64,000 bases of DNA from Lantana camara (Eukaryota > Streptophyta > Magnoliopsida > Lamiales > Verbenaceae), in contig CM074858.1 of NCBI GenBank assembly GCA_037501455.1, forward strand, positions 48,481,001-48,545,000, given 5' to 3'. The stretch's first letter is position 1; each line of letters opens with the position of its first letter. The translations under genes and the position numbers were made by a program. The notes beneath the pieces are model-generated. The model was not told where the DNA came from and ran no database searches. It was given only the letters and a program-made list of their open reading frames with translations. This document shows positions 1-10,576 of the stretch, one piece after another.

Positions 1-488
1 AACTAGGGTTTTCGTAAACGTTTTCAAATAAAACAAAGCTCGGAATAGATTTTCAAGTCAAGATTGATTTCAATAGACTCGTTTCGACTCAAGGATCGAT
101 TTGACTGTAAACTTGGGTAGGAAAGATATCAGAATCAAAAGCTCATTTTTAGATGAATAGTAACTTTGGTCGGTAAGTTCCCAAAATGCCCTTATGGTTC
201 AAGGAAGGTTTCCGGAGCTTGGAAAACAAGTTCAAAGGATAGGAAAACATGTGATATGAACCTATAGGGTTCCATTGAAGCATTGGGTAATATAGGCTTG
301 GGAAATGAATAGTAAACTGTATCGAAGGTCAAGAATTCCCCCTTAAAACATGTCAGATCACATATGAGCACAAAGTTCATGTAAGAATGCAATGCATGAA
401 GTTTATAAACTTGGATCACGGTCTATAAACGCTTTACCAATGCCCTTAGTTTACCATTTTCATCCAGGCCCTGTTTTGGGCTGTTACA
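1..488 (-). mobile_element. 3' LTR of element A (partial, cut by window edge)
   Basis: These 488 bases match 6996-7483 base for base except one substitution at 483, so this is the second LTR of the element whose other LTR is 3564-7483. Read on the minus strand the LTR starts TGTAAC at 488 and runs off the window at 1, so only the first part of U3 is visible. The near-perfect match means a recent insertion. The purine tract next to 488 and the primer site at 3544 fix the orientation as minus. Confidence 0.93.
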
Positions 489-505
489 ATCACCCCTCCT
501 TAAAG
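489..505 (-). other. Polypurine tract of element A
   Basis: On the minus strand this reads CTTTAAGGAGGGGTGAT and ends directly at the TGTAAC start of the 3' LTR, the place and composition expected for the plus-strand primer of reverse transcription. Confidence 0.85.
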
Positions 506-506
506 A

Positions 507-524
507 GAATCTGTCCTCAGATTC
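507..524 (-). promoter_or_regulatory. Stem-loop next to the polypurine tract (element A)
   Basis: Minus-strand GAATCTGAGGACAGATTC: six paired bases (GAATCT with AGATTC) around a GAGGAC loop, ending two bases before the purine tract. The array unit, the composite element and element Z have the same structure with compensating stem changes. In A it also lies in an open frame, where it would read E-S-E-D-R-F. A role in priming or RNA 3' processing is inference. Confidence 0.6.
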
Positions 525-927
525 TTCTGCAAACAGTTCGGGGTAATGTTTCTGCATCTTATCCTCTATTTCCCACATTGCCTCTTCTGTACCATGTCCC
601 TTCCAAAGGACTTTTACCAAAAGAATCTTCTTACTCCTTAACTCCTGGAACCTTGTATCTAAGATCTTCACCGGTTTCAACATATAAGTCAAGTTTGGTT
701 CTGTCGGTAATTCTTCCACTGGTACTATCTCTTTTTCATCCAAAACCACTTCCGAAACTGAGATATATAGGATACATTGTGGATCGTTGTATGACTTGCA
801 GGTAAATCCAATCTGTAAGTAGTTTCTCCAACTCGTTCCATTATGTGGAAGACTCCAACATATCTTGGGTTTAATTCACCATCTTTCTCAATTCGAGTAA
901 ACCATTTCTTCGGTGTCTTTCACTCCA

Positions 928-1420
928 TCACTGCTTCGACTTTGATGGATCTACTTTAACTCCGGTTCTGAAAATGATGTGTCCTAGAAATGTAACTCTT
1001 TCTAGCCAAAACTCGCATTTGCTGAACTTGGCATATAGCTTGTGATCCAGCAAAGTGCTCAGCACAATTCGGATATGCTCGGCGTGCTCCTCTGGTGTCT
1101 TTAAGAACACCAAAATGTCGTCCAATTGTTTTCTCAACTCTTCCAAGATGACTTCCTTCTTGTAACAATCCGAATTAACATGGTACTTAAACAACCAATC
1201 CATTCCAAGGATGATTCCATATCTCGTCATAGGTAACTCAATGAGATTTGACGGGTAGTAGCAATTACCAATGCATATAGGGTTGCGTTTATATACTTGA
1301 TCCGTAACGAGGTAAGTCCCCAAAGGAGAACTTACTTCAAATTTCATATGACAATTATTCAAGTGGAAACTATAATTGCGCACATAAATTAGATGCAATG
1401 AAAATGCATGGCACCAGGGT
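928..1420 (-). pseudogene. Protease fused to a reverse transcriptase fragment (element A)
   Basis: The open frame 928-1398 (156 codons) begins in the second half of an aspartic protease: SSPLG, a TDQV box, then LPMTRYGIILGMDWL, the conserved end of plant Ty3 proteases. After about 30 more residues it switches within one codon at about 1140 to the RT catalytic strand (DDILVF) and the following EEHAEH and AKFSKCEFW...VTFLGHII motifs. The N-terminal half of RT is absent. The protease active site lies just upstream (about 1405-1425) in a shifted frame and reads D-P-G-A. After about 930 the frame ends and integrase-tail sequence follows. The junction keeps the frame open but could not encode a working polymerase. 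Confidence 0.8.
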
Positions 1421-2587
1421 CATATAAGACCTTAACTGGCGTGTTAAGAATGTGCACAGTACCTTCCACATCAGACGAAGGATCAACCTCCTCATTACCA
1501 TCCAGTGCATATGCTCTGCCTTTAACCACTGGTGTGCTCGTCGTACCCACCACCGGTTTACCCTTTCTTGAACCCCAAATCTTTTAATCCTGGTAGGACA
1601 ATGTTCTCGTATATGCTCAGGGGAACCACACCAATAACACTGACCATTCTTCTTACGACAATTTTCCTCAGTGTGTCCTTTACGGCTACAGTAGTCACAA
1701 ACTATCTCCTCTTGAGTGGGCTGAGTTGTTTCATACTGCTGAGGTGCCCTTTGTTGTTGTTGCAGTGCCATCATTGGTTTCTTCCCGTTTCCCTGAAAGG
1801 AAGATCCGGCAGGTCGCTTTGTTCCTTGAAAAGTCTTAGGGTTAGAAGGCTCTTGACGACTAACGGTCATCCGGATATCCTTATGGGCTGCCTCAACCTT
1901 CGATGCTCTATCGACTGCTCTAGTGTAGGTCTCGTCATCCAAAGAAGCTAGTGCCCAACGGAGCTCAGGTTTCAGACCATCAATGAACCTTTTAGTCTTA
2001 CGACGTTCATCACTCAGAATGTGGGGTGTATACTTGATCAGCCTAACAAACTTAGCTTCGTACTCCATCACATTCATAGTTCCCTGAACCAAACTCATAA
2101 ATTCAGCTTCTCTTGCATCACGTGTTACCTGAGGAGTGTATTTCTGCTGAAACTCCTTCACAAACTCAGTCCAGTTTCCATCAACGTTGTTCTCAATCCA
2201 CATATGTTGAGTATGCCTCCACCAGTTAAACGCCGCTCCTTCCATCAGAAATGCAGCATACTGAACTCGTTCACGATCTTCAGGGTTGATATCCATAGCT
2301 TCAAAGATCTTTTCGAGACTAGTTAACCAATTTTCAGCCTTCAAGTCGTTGGGTTCGCCATAAAACTTAGGCGGGTTCATTCTTAGCAACTTTTCTAGTG
2401 TTTTCCCATTAGGAGAATTGCAAGCCCTCACGAATTGTCGCAACACATCAGCTAAATCAGGAACTTCCTCCCTTCTAGGAGGTGGTGGCGTAACATCCCT
2501 TGGCGGTGTAAGATCCCGTTGTGGCGTGACTTCTCTTTGGGGTGGCGGTGGCGGTACGCGATTACGTGGTGCTCTTCTTGGTGGCAT
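1370..2587 (-). CDS. gag: Gag polyprotein of element A
   Basis: A 405-codon frame starting MPPRRAPRN, a typical start for this Ty3 group (element W also begins MPPRR). It has a proline-rich N-terminus, then the retrotransposon Gag core (about residues 60-230: FYGEP, WL..LEKIF, FLMEGAAFNWW, FQQKYTP, EFMSLVQG, FIDGLKPEL). A basic Gln-rich linker leads to two intact CCHC zinc knuckles (CDYCSRKGHTEENC and CYWCGSPEHIREHC, about residues 296-330) for RNA binding and packaging. The last 60 or so residues are out of frame: the protease continues in another frame from about 1570, so one indel separates gag from pro. The Gag domains themselves are unbroken, the only element in the window where this is so. 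It may still make capsid protein. Confidence 0.85.
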   Translation of the reverse strand: MPPRRAPRNRVPPPPPQREVTPQRDLTPPRDVTPPPPRREEVPDLADVLRQFVRACNSPNGKTLEKLLRMNPPKFYGEPNDLKAENWLTSLEKIFEAMDINPEDRERVQYAAFLMEGAAFNWWRHTQHMWIENNVDGNWTEFVKEFQQKYTPQVTRDAREAEFMSLVQGTMNVMEYEAKFVRLIKYTPHILSDERRKTKRFIDGLKPELRWALASLDDETYTRAVDRASKVEAAHKDIRMTVSRQEPSNPKTFQGTKRPAGSSFQGNGKKPMMALQQQQRAPQQYETTQPTQEEIVCDYCSRKGHTEENCRKKNGQCYWCGSPEHIREHCPTRIKRFGVQERVNRWWVRRAHQWLKAEHMHWMVMRRLILRLMWKVLCTFLTRQLRSYMTLVPCIFIASNLCAQL

Positions 2588-3543
2588 GATGATACTGAAG
2601 TTTCACGCATTTAGACATGTGTATAATGCATGACAGTAAGGATGATTCACATAATTGGTAACCACGTATTCACATTTCCACGTAGTCACATATAATCATG
2701 AGAATAACACATTCCCATAGCAAGATATCAACGATAATCCATTATCACATTACCACATAGGCAAGAGCAACTTATAAGCATAAACAACATATCAACATTG
2801 ATCCATTATTCCATTACCATTGACAATTCATGAACATGTATAACATATCAAGTATGATAACAATAAATGAAATAGCATGATCCTATAACGACCCTAATGG
2901 TATCTTGAAGCAACTCTAAGACTCATGCAATGACAGTTAAGGAAAGCAGTAAACAGATATCCAACATAAAGCCGAATGTGTCATAAACGTGTAAGGTTTG
3001 GAAAAATTTTCTACATTAGGCCACATTTTTAAACAAGAATTTAAAATAAGGAGGACCCGATACCATCGAGTCGACTCCCATTCAGGCCTTACCATTCATC
3101 CAAACCAAGTGCAAAATACCTCTTGTGGTTCCATGTCGTCTGAAATTTGTCATCCGTGGTGCCAAAATTTAGGGGTCTTCTACCAAAGCTATACATCCCC
3201 TTCGCCAAACAATCCTGTCCATGCCCTGCTAGATCAGCCTCATCATCATCAGATCCATCATTACCTCCATTAGGCTGCTCCTAGTCCTGCCTCTGTTCTT
3301 TGGTTGACGCCAAGTATAGAAGTGAGTACCTCCTCGGTGAGAAACAACCACAGTACGCGAAGCCTCGAACTGCTTGAAAAAGGCCTCGTCTATCTGCTGC
3401 TGGTTAGGATCGAGATGTGGCTAAACTGCCATGGCCATACAGAGAACCACGGATATGAATGCCAGAAGATAGAACCATGCAACGTCAAACAAGCTTCCAT
3501 GATGTGAGCAATCCAGGTCAAGTCTCTTCTTACTTAACCTGGC
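2588..3543 (-). other. 5' leader of element A
   Basis: About 950 bases between the primer-binding site and gag. It is mostly AT-rich and non-coding, as expected for the untranslated leader with the packaging signal. One stretch (3229-3425) stays open on the minus strand for about 65 codons without an ATG and has ordinary amino-acid composition; I do not recognise it. Confidence 0.6.
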
Positions 3544-3555
3544 GCTCTGATACCA
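3544..3555 (-). other. Primer-binding site of element A
   Basis: The plus strand GCTCTGATACCA is the complement of TGGTATCAGAGC, which pairs with the 3' end of plant initiator Met-tRNA. Eight bases separate it from the LTR edge at 3564, as in the other elements here. Confidence 0.93.
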
Positions 3556-4760
3556 CTTCAGGCTGTAGCGCCCCCACTTTGCTGGTAGAGAGCGGCGCCC
3601 CAACCCCCGCACTGAAGCACCCCTCAAGTAATGGTGTGAGCCATCACTCAAGAAATACCCCAGCGAACGGCATATCCATTAACGATTAACAAATAGTGTT
3701 TAACTATGTGGCTTATGCAGCGGAAAATCAGAGTATTTTAAAACTTTTCAAAACATGTGCGTGATGGCATATAAACAAGCAAGTACTGATCGTTAAGCAG
3801 AAGAGACTATTAACATTACTGTATCAATTGAACGTTGTCACGGGAGCATAAGATAGCAATTGCAGCAGTATCCAAGCAGAAAAAGGATTATTACAAAAGC
3901 ATAAGGTAAAGCATCATTGCAGCCATATAACATATGCAGGACACAAAATAGATTAATAAAGTAAAGTCCTGACTCAAACAAAATGAACACTCTAGAGCTT
4001 CAAGATACCTCTAGACTGCGGCTGCAAGACCTGAAACCATGAGGCCAGAAAACAGGTAGAGGTATTAGTCAAAGTGACTAAGTGAGGGATATCTTTAAAA
4101 GAAAGTACTTAAAGTAAACGTTTGAAGTGAAGTTCATAAGGTAAAACCTTTAATGCAAAGCTTTGAAGAAGAACTTAAGAATAAGTTCAAGTGATAAAAC
4201 CCTTTGATGCAATGCTATAAGTAATGAGAGTTTTCAAAACACTTTCATGAATGCTGTCACACGCGCACACATATGCTATGATTTGGTTCATATGATTTTC
4301 ATAAAACGGGATAAGGGTAGGGAACAACTTTGCAAGATATGAACCAACTTTATGAAAACATTGATGCCCGCAAGCTAGGCTTCTCCATCCTTACTCCAGA
4401 AAACATGACCATTAATAGGGTGTCGGACCGAGATCAACAACACCCTAATACATACACACATGCACCATCCTCCACCAAGTTTCACTTCGGGGAGCGACCC
4501 CTAGGTGACCATTAACCATTGATTTGGGAATAGATTTGCGGTCCATTCCCGACAATTGTCCTGACTTAACCAAACCTCCTGATTAAAGTCGGTGTCAATC
4601 GCCTAGTGTGGCGGCCGGTATTAGTGATGTCGTTGGCGCTCACCTCCCGAGCATCACCTCTACACATAACCGCCGGGCCCATACCATTAACCATTGATTG
4701 CTTGCACCATTGATGACATCCAGAATAAATCCGAATGTATGAACCATTGAACATATGCAT

Positions 4761-4879
4761 TGAACCATTGATGCAATACTTTGAAAACATTGAACCATTG
4801 ATGCATTACTTTGAAAACATGAACCATTGATGCATTACTTTGAAAACATGAACCATTGATGCTGTACTTTGAAAACATG
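4761..4879. repeat. 29-30-bp minisatellite in the LTR of element A
   Basis: Four copies of a unit starting GAACCATTGATGC and ending TTTGAAAACAT, at 4761, 4791, 4821 and 4850. It lies in the presumed R-U5 part. Confidence 0.85.
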
Positions 4880-5599
4880 TGCCTTTGATCAAGAAATATG
4901 GATAGGTCTGGGTTCTTTGAAGAATCATCCATTATAAAGGATATTTCAAAACAAGAATGTAAAGCACTAGGCTTAGAGTTTCAAAACGATTGAATCATTA
5001 AGTATTCATGGTTCCAGTTGAAATAGTTTAACCTCACCTCACCTATTAGTAACAGTAGGTAGGATAGATTATGCAGTGCCCTGGGGATTCCAGTGCTCAA
5101 CCTTAACTCCTGTAAGTGTGTACTAAGGTGAGCTAAGACACACTTCTATCACGAAGCACATAAACATATAAAACAAGTACAGAACATGTAATGACAAGAG
5201 AGTAATACCATTTAAGGTATTAGAGGAGGATAACACACAAAGGAATCCTTAAAGTGAGTTATCATTAATGTGGGACTATGATCTTACTATAATCGATTAG
5301 GAATTAATCAAATTATGAATCCTATCGCAAAACCTTGGGTTATAAAACAAGTCCTCGAAAGAAAACACATTTTGAAAACACATTTTAGACCCTGGATATG
5401 GAAACCCTAGGTGCAAATGTCTATTAAGAAAGCACAAGTTTTAATTCACTTTTACTATTCCAGATTACTATTCACGGATTACTATTCACTTATCGGGTCA
5501 AAGGGTCGGGTCAAACCCACACACTAAACACACACTCATGCACACACACGAACACACTCACACACACACGGCATGTACACATACACACACCCTAATTCA

Positions 5600-6300
5600 A
5601 TTATGATCTTGATTATAACCTACAGTTTCAAGTTCATGTTATTATAAGCAAGTGTGATCTAGGTTAAAGGCATAACCTATGGTTAACAAGTCTAATTAAA
5701 GCATAACATCAAGTTATGAAACACTATTCTATCTTAGGTTATAACATGTGACACTATCAAAGTGTATAACATATAATCAAAGCACTATTCCATTAATCCA
5801 TATCATATCATAAGCTCAAGTCATAACATATGAGTCATGTAACATTGTAACAATGTAATAACATATCATAGACATAAGTCATAGCATATCAAGACCATTA
5901 ATCATGTAACATTTATCAATTGAGACCATATAGTAACATGTAACAAGTTATAATATAATTGATCATAGGTTACTATTCCATTGCATAACATGCTTGAACA
6001 TAATTTAAATATCATAATCATGCATCAATTATCATCATATAATAGCTCCATAACATGATCATACCATATACTAAAGCAATTCATAACATTTCATAGCATA
6101 CACTAAACAATTAAATCATAATTTACTACTAACAAACATATCATAAAAACTATATAATAAATGCATAAAATAAAATCCTACATGTCTTAGGGAAGACCCT
6201 AAGACCCAACCTAAACATAATATAAACATACCATAACATAAAAACATAAACTAAACTAAAACATAACATAAAAACATAACATAAAATAAAACAACTAACC
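5600..6300. repeat. AT-rich CATAAC-type degenerate repeat in the LTR of element A
   Basis: Irregular runs of CATAACAT, TAACATG and AAACATAAAA fill about 700 bases of low complexity. No coding signal on either strand. Confidence 0.6.
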
Positions 6301-6403
6301 TAGCTAACAAAGGGGGGGAGAGACGGCAAGAGGGGGAGAGGGAGAGAAAGAAAGGGAGTTGTTAACACAACATTGAGCAAGGAAAATGAATGGCATGAGA
6401 GCT

Positions 6404-6413
6404 CTATTTATAG
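6404..6413 (-). promoter_or_regulatory. TATA box of the element A LTR
   Basis: The minus strand reads CTATAAATAG followed by AGCTCTCATGCC, close to the plant TATA consensus. It is 1.07 kb from the U3 end and would start transcription near 6375, running leftward through the PBS. Confidence 0.55.
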
Positions 6414-7483
6414 GTGTTGGGAAGCCCCTCACATTGGAAATAAACTTGAGGTAAGGGTATGAGAGCAAAAGTGGATGTCTTCTCTTGGAAGCTTCATCAT
6501 TCATGAAACAAAATAGGGGCTGCTGGAGGGTAATTCAGTAATTTCGCTGCCAAAACGTGAAGGTAAGAGGCTGGAAGTATAACCATTCCGTCTGGCCAAA
6601 AATTAGCTTCGAAACGCATATTCATTCGTCGAAATCGGATTTACCGTTTGAAAGATACATTAGTTTTAGTGAATAAAAGTTTTGAGCTCGAAACTCGACA
6701 TGAGTGAAAAACGACTTTCTAGAATGATTTTCAAGTCCGGATTGTTTCCAAAATTCAAGAAATAAATCGAGAAGCGTTTTGAGTCCAAAATCAACTATAA
6801 AACATTTTACCGTTAAAAAGTTGAAAACGTAGAATGAATAGTAAATTCTTACGTACAAGCGTACGCTTCAAAATTTCGAGCTAGGGTTTGAATCAAGAGT
6901 TGTAAAACATTTCAAAAATCTTGAAATAGCTCGAGTAATGCAAATCCGAAGAGAAAACATTTTCCGAATGAAAACCGATCGTAGAAGGAATAGTGAACTA
7001 GGGTTTTCGTAAACGTTTTCAAATAAAACAAAGCTCGGAATAGATTTTCAAGTCAAGATTGATTTCAATAGACTCGTTTCGACTCAAGGATCGATTTGAC
7101 TGTAAACTTGGGTAGGAAAGATATCAGAATCAAAAGCTCATTTTTAGATGAATAGTAACTTTGGTCGGTAAGTTCCCAAAATGCCCTTATGGTTCAAGGA
7201 AGGTTTCCGGAGCTTGGAAAACAAGTTCAAAGGATAGGAAAACATGTGATATGAACCTATAGGGTTCCATTGAAGCATTGGGTAATATAGGCTTGGGAAA
7301 TGAATAGTAAACTGTATCGAAGGTCAAGAATTCCCCCTTAAAACATGTCAGATCACATATGAGCACAAAGTTCATGTAAGAATGCAATGCATGAAGTTTA
7401 TAAACTTGGATCACGGTCTATAAACGCTTTACCAATGCCCTTAGTTTACCATTTTCATCCAGGCCCTGTTTTGGGCTATTACA

Positions 7484-7671
7484 AAATGAATCCAATTTAT
7501 ACAATAATTCCAAAATTGATACATATTTCACATAATCTGAATGAAATATAATGTATATAATTTATCATGAATTATAGGAATTTAATAAACGAAAGAATTA
7601 AAATAATCCTTAGTCGTGGAAAATTCACATGTGTCGTACGTACCTGGAAACCCAGAAATTGGGGCGTCACA
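7484..7671 (-). mobile_element. Array LTR 0 (U3 end only)
   Basis: The last 188 bases of an array LTR, ending GGGGCGTCACA. The rest lies left of element A, which is inserted here; the same bases occur unbroken at the end of LTRs 1-4. Confidence 0.88.
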
Positions 7672-7952
7672 ATTCCCTCCCCCTTAAGAGAATCCGTCCT
7701 CGGATTCACCCTTCTCTTGTGCAATAAAATAGACGCAATTTAAAATGTAAGATGTAACAATTAATTTCACAAAGTTCAAGTAGGCACGTTGATCATGTGA
7801 TTTGCCAAGTCATATAAGGTCACTTGATGAGCAATCAATGTCAAGGATGAATGCAACAAATTATCAAATAATTCCTACGACGTTCGACCTAGACTTGACA
7901 CGACACGACACTAGAACCTCGGTTTTACAACCGGCTCTGATACCAATTAAGA
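7672..7952 (-). mobile_element. Array internal region 1 (281 bp, PPT + leader + PBS)
   Basis: Starts with the purine tract next to LTR 0 (minus CTTAAGGGGGAGGGAAT) and a stem-loop at 7690-7707 (GAATCCGAGGACGGATTC). It ends with the PBS at 7934-7945 seven bases before LTR 1. Before the PBS it keeps the leader motif found in elements Z and W (a GGTTGCAAAACC-like and GTTGAGTC-like stretch). There is no gag or pol, so the element is wholly dependent on proteins in trans. Confidence 0.88.
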
Positions 7953-8374
7953 TGTAGCACCCCAATACGTAAGGATGCTACATCCCCGCACTATAGGTCG
8001 ATCCACCTACGAAACCGGTAATCCGTACCCGAACCAACCTATAGCGAACGGGTGACAATGCAAATAAAATGACTGGCTAAGCGGAATTAAATTTATACAT
8101 GGAATAGAATAAAGTGGAAGCATACTCCATTTACTATCAAATATAACTATTAAAACATGCTAGAACATTGATTAGTTGTTAAATAACTCGTATACTAGTT
8201 CACATATCAATATATTATCATTTCCTAAATTACATAACCAGTTGCATTAACAATAATTCCTTTGAAATGATAAATAAATAAATGCACCGTGCGTGGCTCA
8301 AATGCAAGGACTCGACTCAGCTCGACTCCCACCTAGAGTGTACCTGCAAGAACACTGCACATATACCGATTTCA

Positions 8375-8452
8375 TGTAAACCTCCATCACTCCAATACAC
8401 TTCATCACTCTAACAACCTCCATCACTCCAATACACTCCATTAACGGGAAGG
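8375..8452. repeat. CTCCATCACTCCAATACA minisatellite in array LTR 1
   Basis: Imperfect repeats of CTCCATCACTCCAATACA and CTCCATCACTCTAACAAC. In LTR 5 (about 18888-18957) the block is longer and differently ordered, which explains the slightly longer open frame there. Confidence 0.75.
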
Positions 8453-8537
8453 TTGCGAGCCTTCGCCGTTCAAGGTAACATGGTAACACGATAATTACGA
8501 TACTTACAGTGTTAGGATTCTAGAGTTGGCTCCTACG

Positions 8538-8666
8538 GGTTTAAAAGGTGTCTCCCACACATGTAGCACTTTGCCCCGCAGGTTCAAGAGGTGTCTCCCA
8601 CACACGTAGCACTTTGCCCCGTAGGTTCAAGAGGTGGCTCCCATGTACGTAGGACTTTGTCCCGTA
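8538..8666. repeat. 43-bp triplication in array LTR 1
   Basis: Three copies (8538, 8581, 8624) of a unit starting GGTTCAAGAGGTGTCTCCCA and ending TTTGCCCCGTA. The same triplet is present in the other array LTRs. Confidence 0.85.
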
Positions 8667-9148
8667 TACACTTAGCTCCTGCGGCTAACGAGCGGTACAC
8701 GATAGCATGATAATCACGATGCATGCATTGCTTTGCATGATCATGACACTAACACGATAATCACGGTACGCGCATTGCTTTGCACGACTATGACCTTAAT
8801 CAAGCTACACGCATTACTTCGCAGGGCCTGACTTGCTTGCTGACAGGTGGCACGATGACTCATGGATGCGTGAACGTGCTCATTGATCCAATCTCTGCCC
8901 TGGAGAACACTGGACAAGAAACAGAAACTTTTGTGCACTCATGAGACAGTGATTCAATATGGTTACCAAATGTGATACACGACATAAGTATGTAACGAGA
9001 TAGCATGTATTGATCAATGTGCCATGATATACTTTTACTATGATATGATATTGATCGCATAATAGCATGTTGGGATTAATTAAGGGTAAAGGAATGGAAT
9101 TGGAATTTCATTCTTTTATGCAGAAACTCACTGCCACTCCAGGGGTCT

Positions 9149-9352
9149 GGGAACGGCTGTTCCGGTCCTTAGTGTAAAATGGGTAGGGCCGTTCCCAGCT
9201 CCCCGAAGTTACTCCCCGAAGATGGGAACGGCTGTTCCGACTTGTAAGCCAAAACGGGAAAGGCCGTTCCCACCCTCGCCGCCATGCAATCCTATTCAAA
9301 TATGGGAAAGGCCGTTCCCAATAAAAAAGGGAACGGGAAGGGACGTTCCCGT
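9149..9352. repeat. Dyad cluster GGGAACGGCCGTTCCC, array LTR 1
   Basis: Six imperfect dyads of the form GGGAACGGCCGTTCCC, spaced about 26-45 bp, are the only GC-rich part of the LTR. In this copy the fifth reads GGGAAAGGCCGTTCCC. The cluster lies 0.94-1.15 kb from the U3 end. Other LTR families here have a different dyad at about the same place. Confidence 0.85.
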
Positions 9353-10294
9353 TACGTAGAAAGTACAGAAATAGAGCAGGAAACAGGGGAGTTCACGAAC
9401 CAGCATCAAACCTCAACAAAACTCATATAACTCAACTCTAAATATTATAATTCATGAAAGGAGATACATATGCAGGCTTAGAGTATAATAAAACTAATAT
9501 AATTACGTCTATAGCTCATGGATCATCAAGATTTCAAGGCTAAACCTCATAAACATATATGCCATGAAACACCATAATTTCCAAGATTTATGCATGGAAT
9601 TCAAGTGTAAAGCTTGTAATCATGCTTCTAACATCATATATACAAGTTATTGCAATCAAATCATAACCCTAGCTTCGAGATTTATTATCAAGAAATCCTA
9701 TATATTACCTTAAATGAAAAGAATGAGATGAAGAAGATGAAAATGGATGATTTAAGCTTCAAAGCTCATAGTTCCTTCAAAATAATAGCTTGGAAGGATG
9801 AAATTCTTCTTCCCTTCTTGGAGGGTTTTGTTCGGTTATGGAGGAAGCAAATATGGAGATGATTTTTTATGAAAATGAAGTGAAGTATGTGGAAGAGATG
9901 CATACACCGTGATACATTTGGAAAAATATCATATTTGTAACTAAATCCTCCAATTTTATAAGTTATGCAATTAAGGATATGAGGTTTGCAAAACGATCAA
10001 TTTAGTCTAAGAATATATTTATGCAATTTAGTCCTTGAATTAAAGTGGAAGCACATCTAAGGACAATTAAGAAATTAAGACACATTCGGCAATTAATTAA
10101 CGTACCAAATGAATCCAATTTATACAATAATTCCGAAATTGATACATATTTCACACAATCATAATGAAATATAATGTATATAATTTATCATGAATTATAG
10201 GAATTTAATAAACGAAAGAATTAAAATAATCCTAAGTCGTGGAAAATTCACACGTGTCGTACGTACCTGGAAACCCGGAAATTGGGGCATTACA

Positions 10295-10576
10295 ATTCCC
10301 TCCCCCTTAAGAGAATCCGTCCTCCGATTCACCCTTCTCTTGTGCAATAAAATAGACGCAATTTAAAATGTACGATGTAACAATTAATTTCACAAAGTTC
10401 AAGTAGGCACGTTGATCATGTGATTTGCCAAGTCATATAAGGTCACTTGATGAGCAATCAATGTCAAGGATGAATGCAACAAATTATCAAATAATTCCTA
10501 CGACGTTCGACCTAGACTTGACACGACACGACACTAGAACCTCAGTTTTGCAACCGGGCTCTGATACCAATTAAGA
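10295..10576 (-). mobile_element. Array internal region 2 (282 bp)
   Basis: Same content as internal region 1. PBS at 10558-10569 is a perfect GCTCTGATACCA. One stem base of the PPT stem-loop is changed (GTCCTCCGATTC on the plus strand), which would break one pair. Confidence 0.87.

Larger units (their letters stand above)
423..870 (-). pseudogene. Integrase C-terminal / chromodomain-type tail of element A (remnant)
   Basis: A 108-codon open frame at 423-749 reads through the end of integrase into the LTR. It contains the Tekay-type pattern after VEELP: an ILD...LR.KKI core, then VKVLW, then a WE.E..M...YPELF end, as in the chromodomain-like tail that is thought to target integration to heterochromatin. 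Further upstream on the same strand, to about 870, frames broken by indels and stops still resemble the conserved stretch before it (YRLDLP, then an IHNV-like box). The integrase core (zinc finger and DDE) is missing; at about 930 the sequence passes directly to a reverse transcriptase fragment. This is the product of an internal deletion. Confidence 0.75.
3564..7483 (-). mobile_element. 5' LTR of element A (3.92 kb)
   Basis: Bounded by TGTAGC at 3564 and TTACA at 7483 (minus strand TGTAA...GCTACA). The PBS adjoins its left edge, so transcription runs leftward. A TATA-like box at 6404-6413 implies about 1.1 kb of U3 and about 2.8 kb of R-U5, a very long untranslated leader. It contains a 30-bp minisatellite (4761-4879) and an AT-rich CATAAC-type tract (5600-6300). 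The right flank AAATG (7484-7488) should be one copy of the target duplication; the other lies outside the window. It is inserted in the first LTR of the tandem array, whose target sequence is seen uninterrupted at about 10115, 12735, 15355 and 17980. Confidence 0.92.
7953..10294 (-). mobile_element. Array LTR 1 (2,342 bp)
   Basis: Plus strand TGTAGCACCCC...GGGGCATTACA. It starts with the conserved U5 block (see findings), then a CTCCATCACTCCAATACA minisatellite, a 43-bp triplication, a dyad cluster (9149-9352) and about 900 bp of AT-rich U3. LTRs 1-4 match almost perfectly by eye. Confidence 0.92.

Noticed and set aside
9149..9352. CRISPR-like or inverted-repeat array
   Set aside because: Spacing is irregular, spacers are not unique between units, and the context is a eukaryotic LTR.
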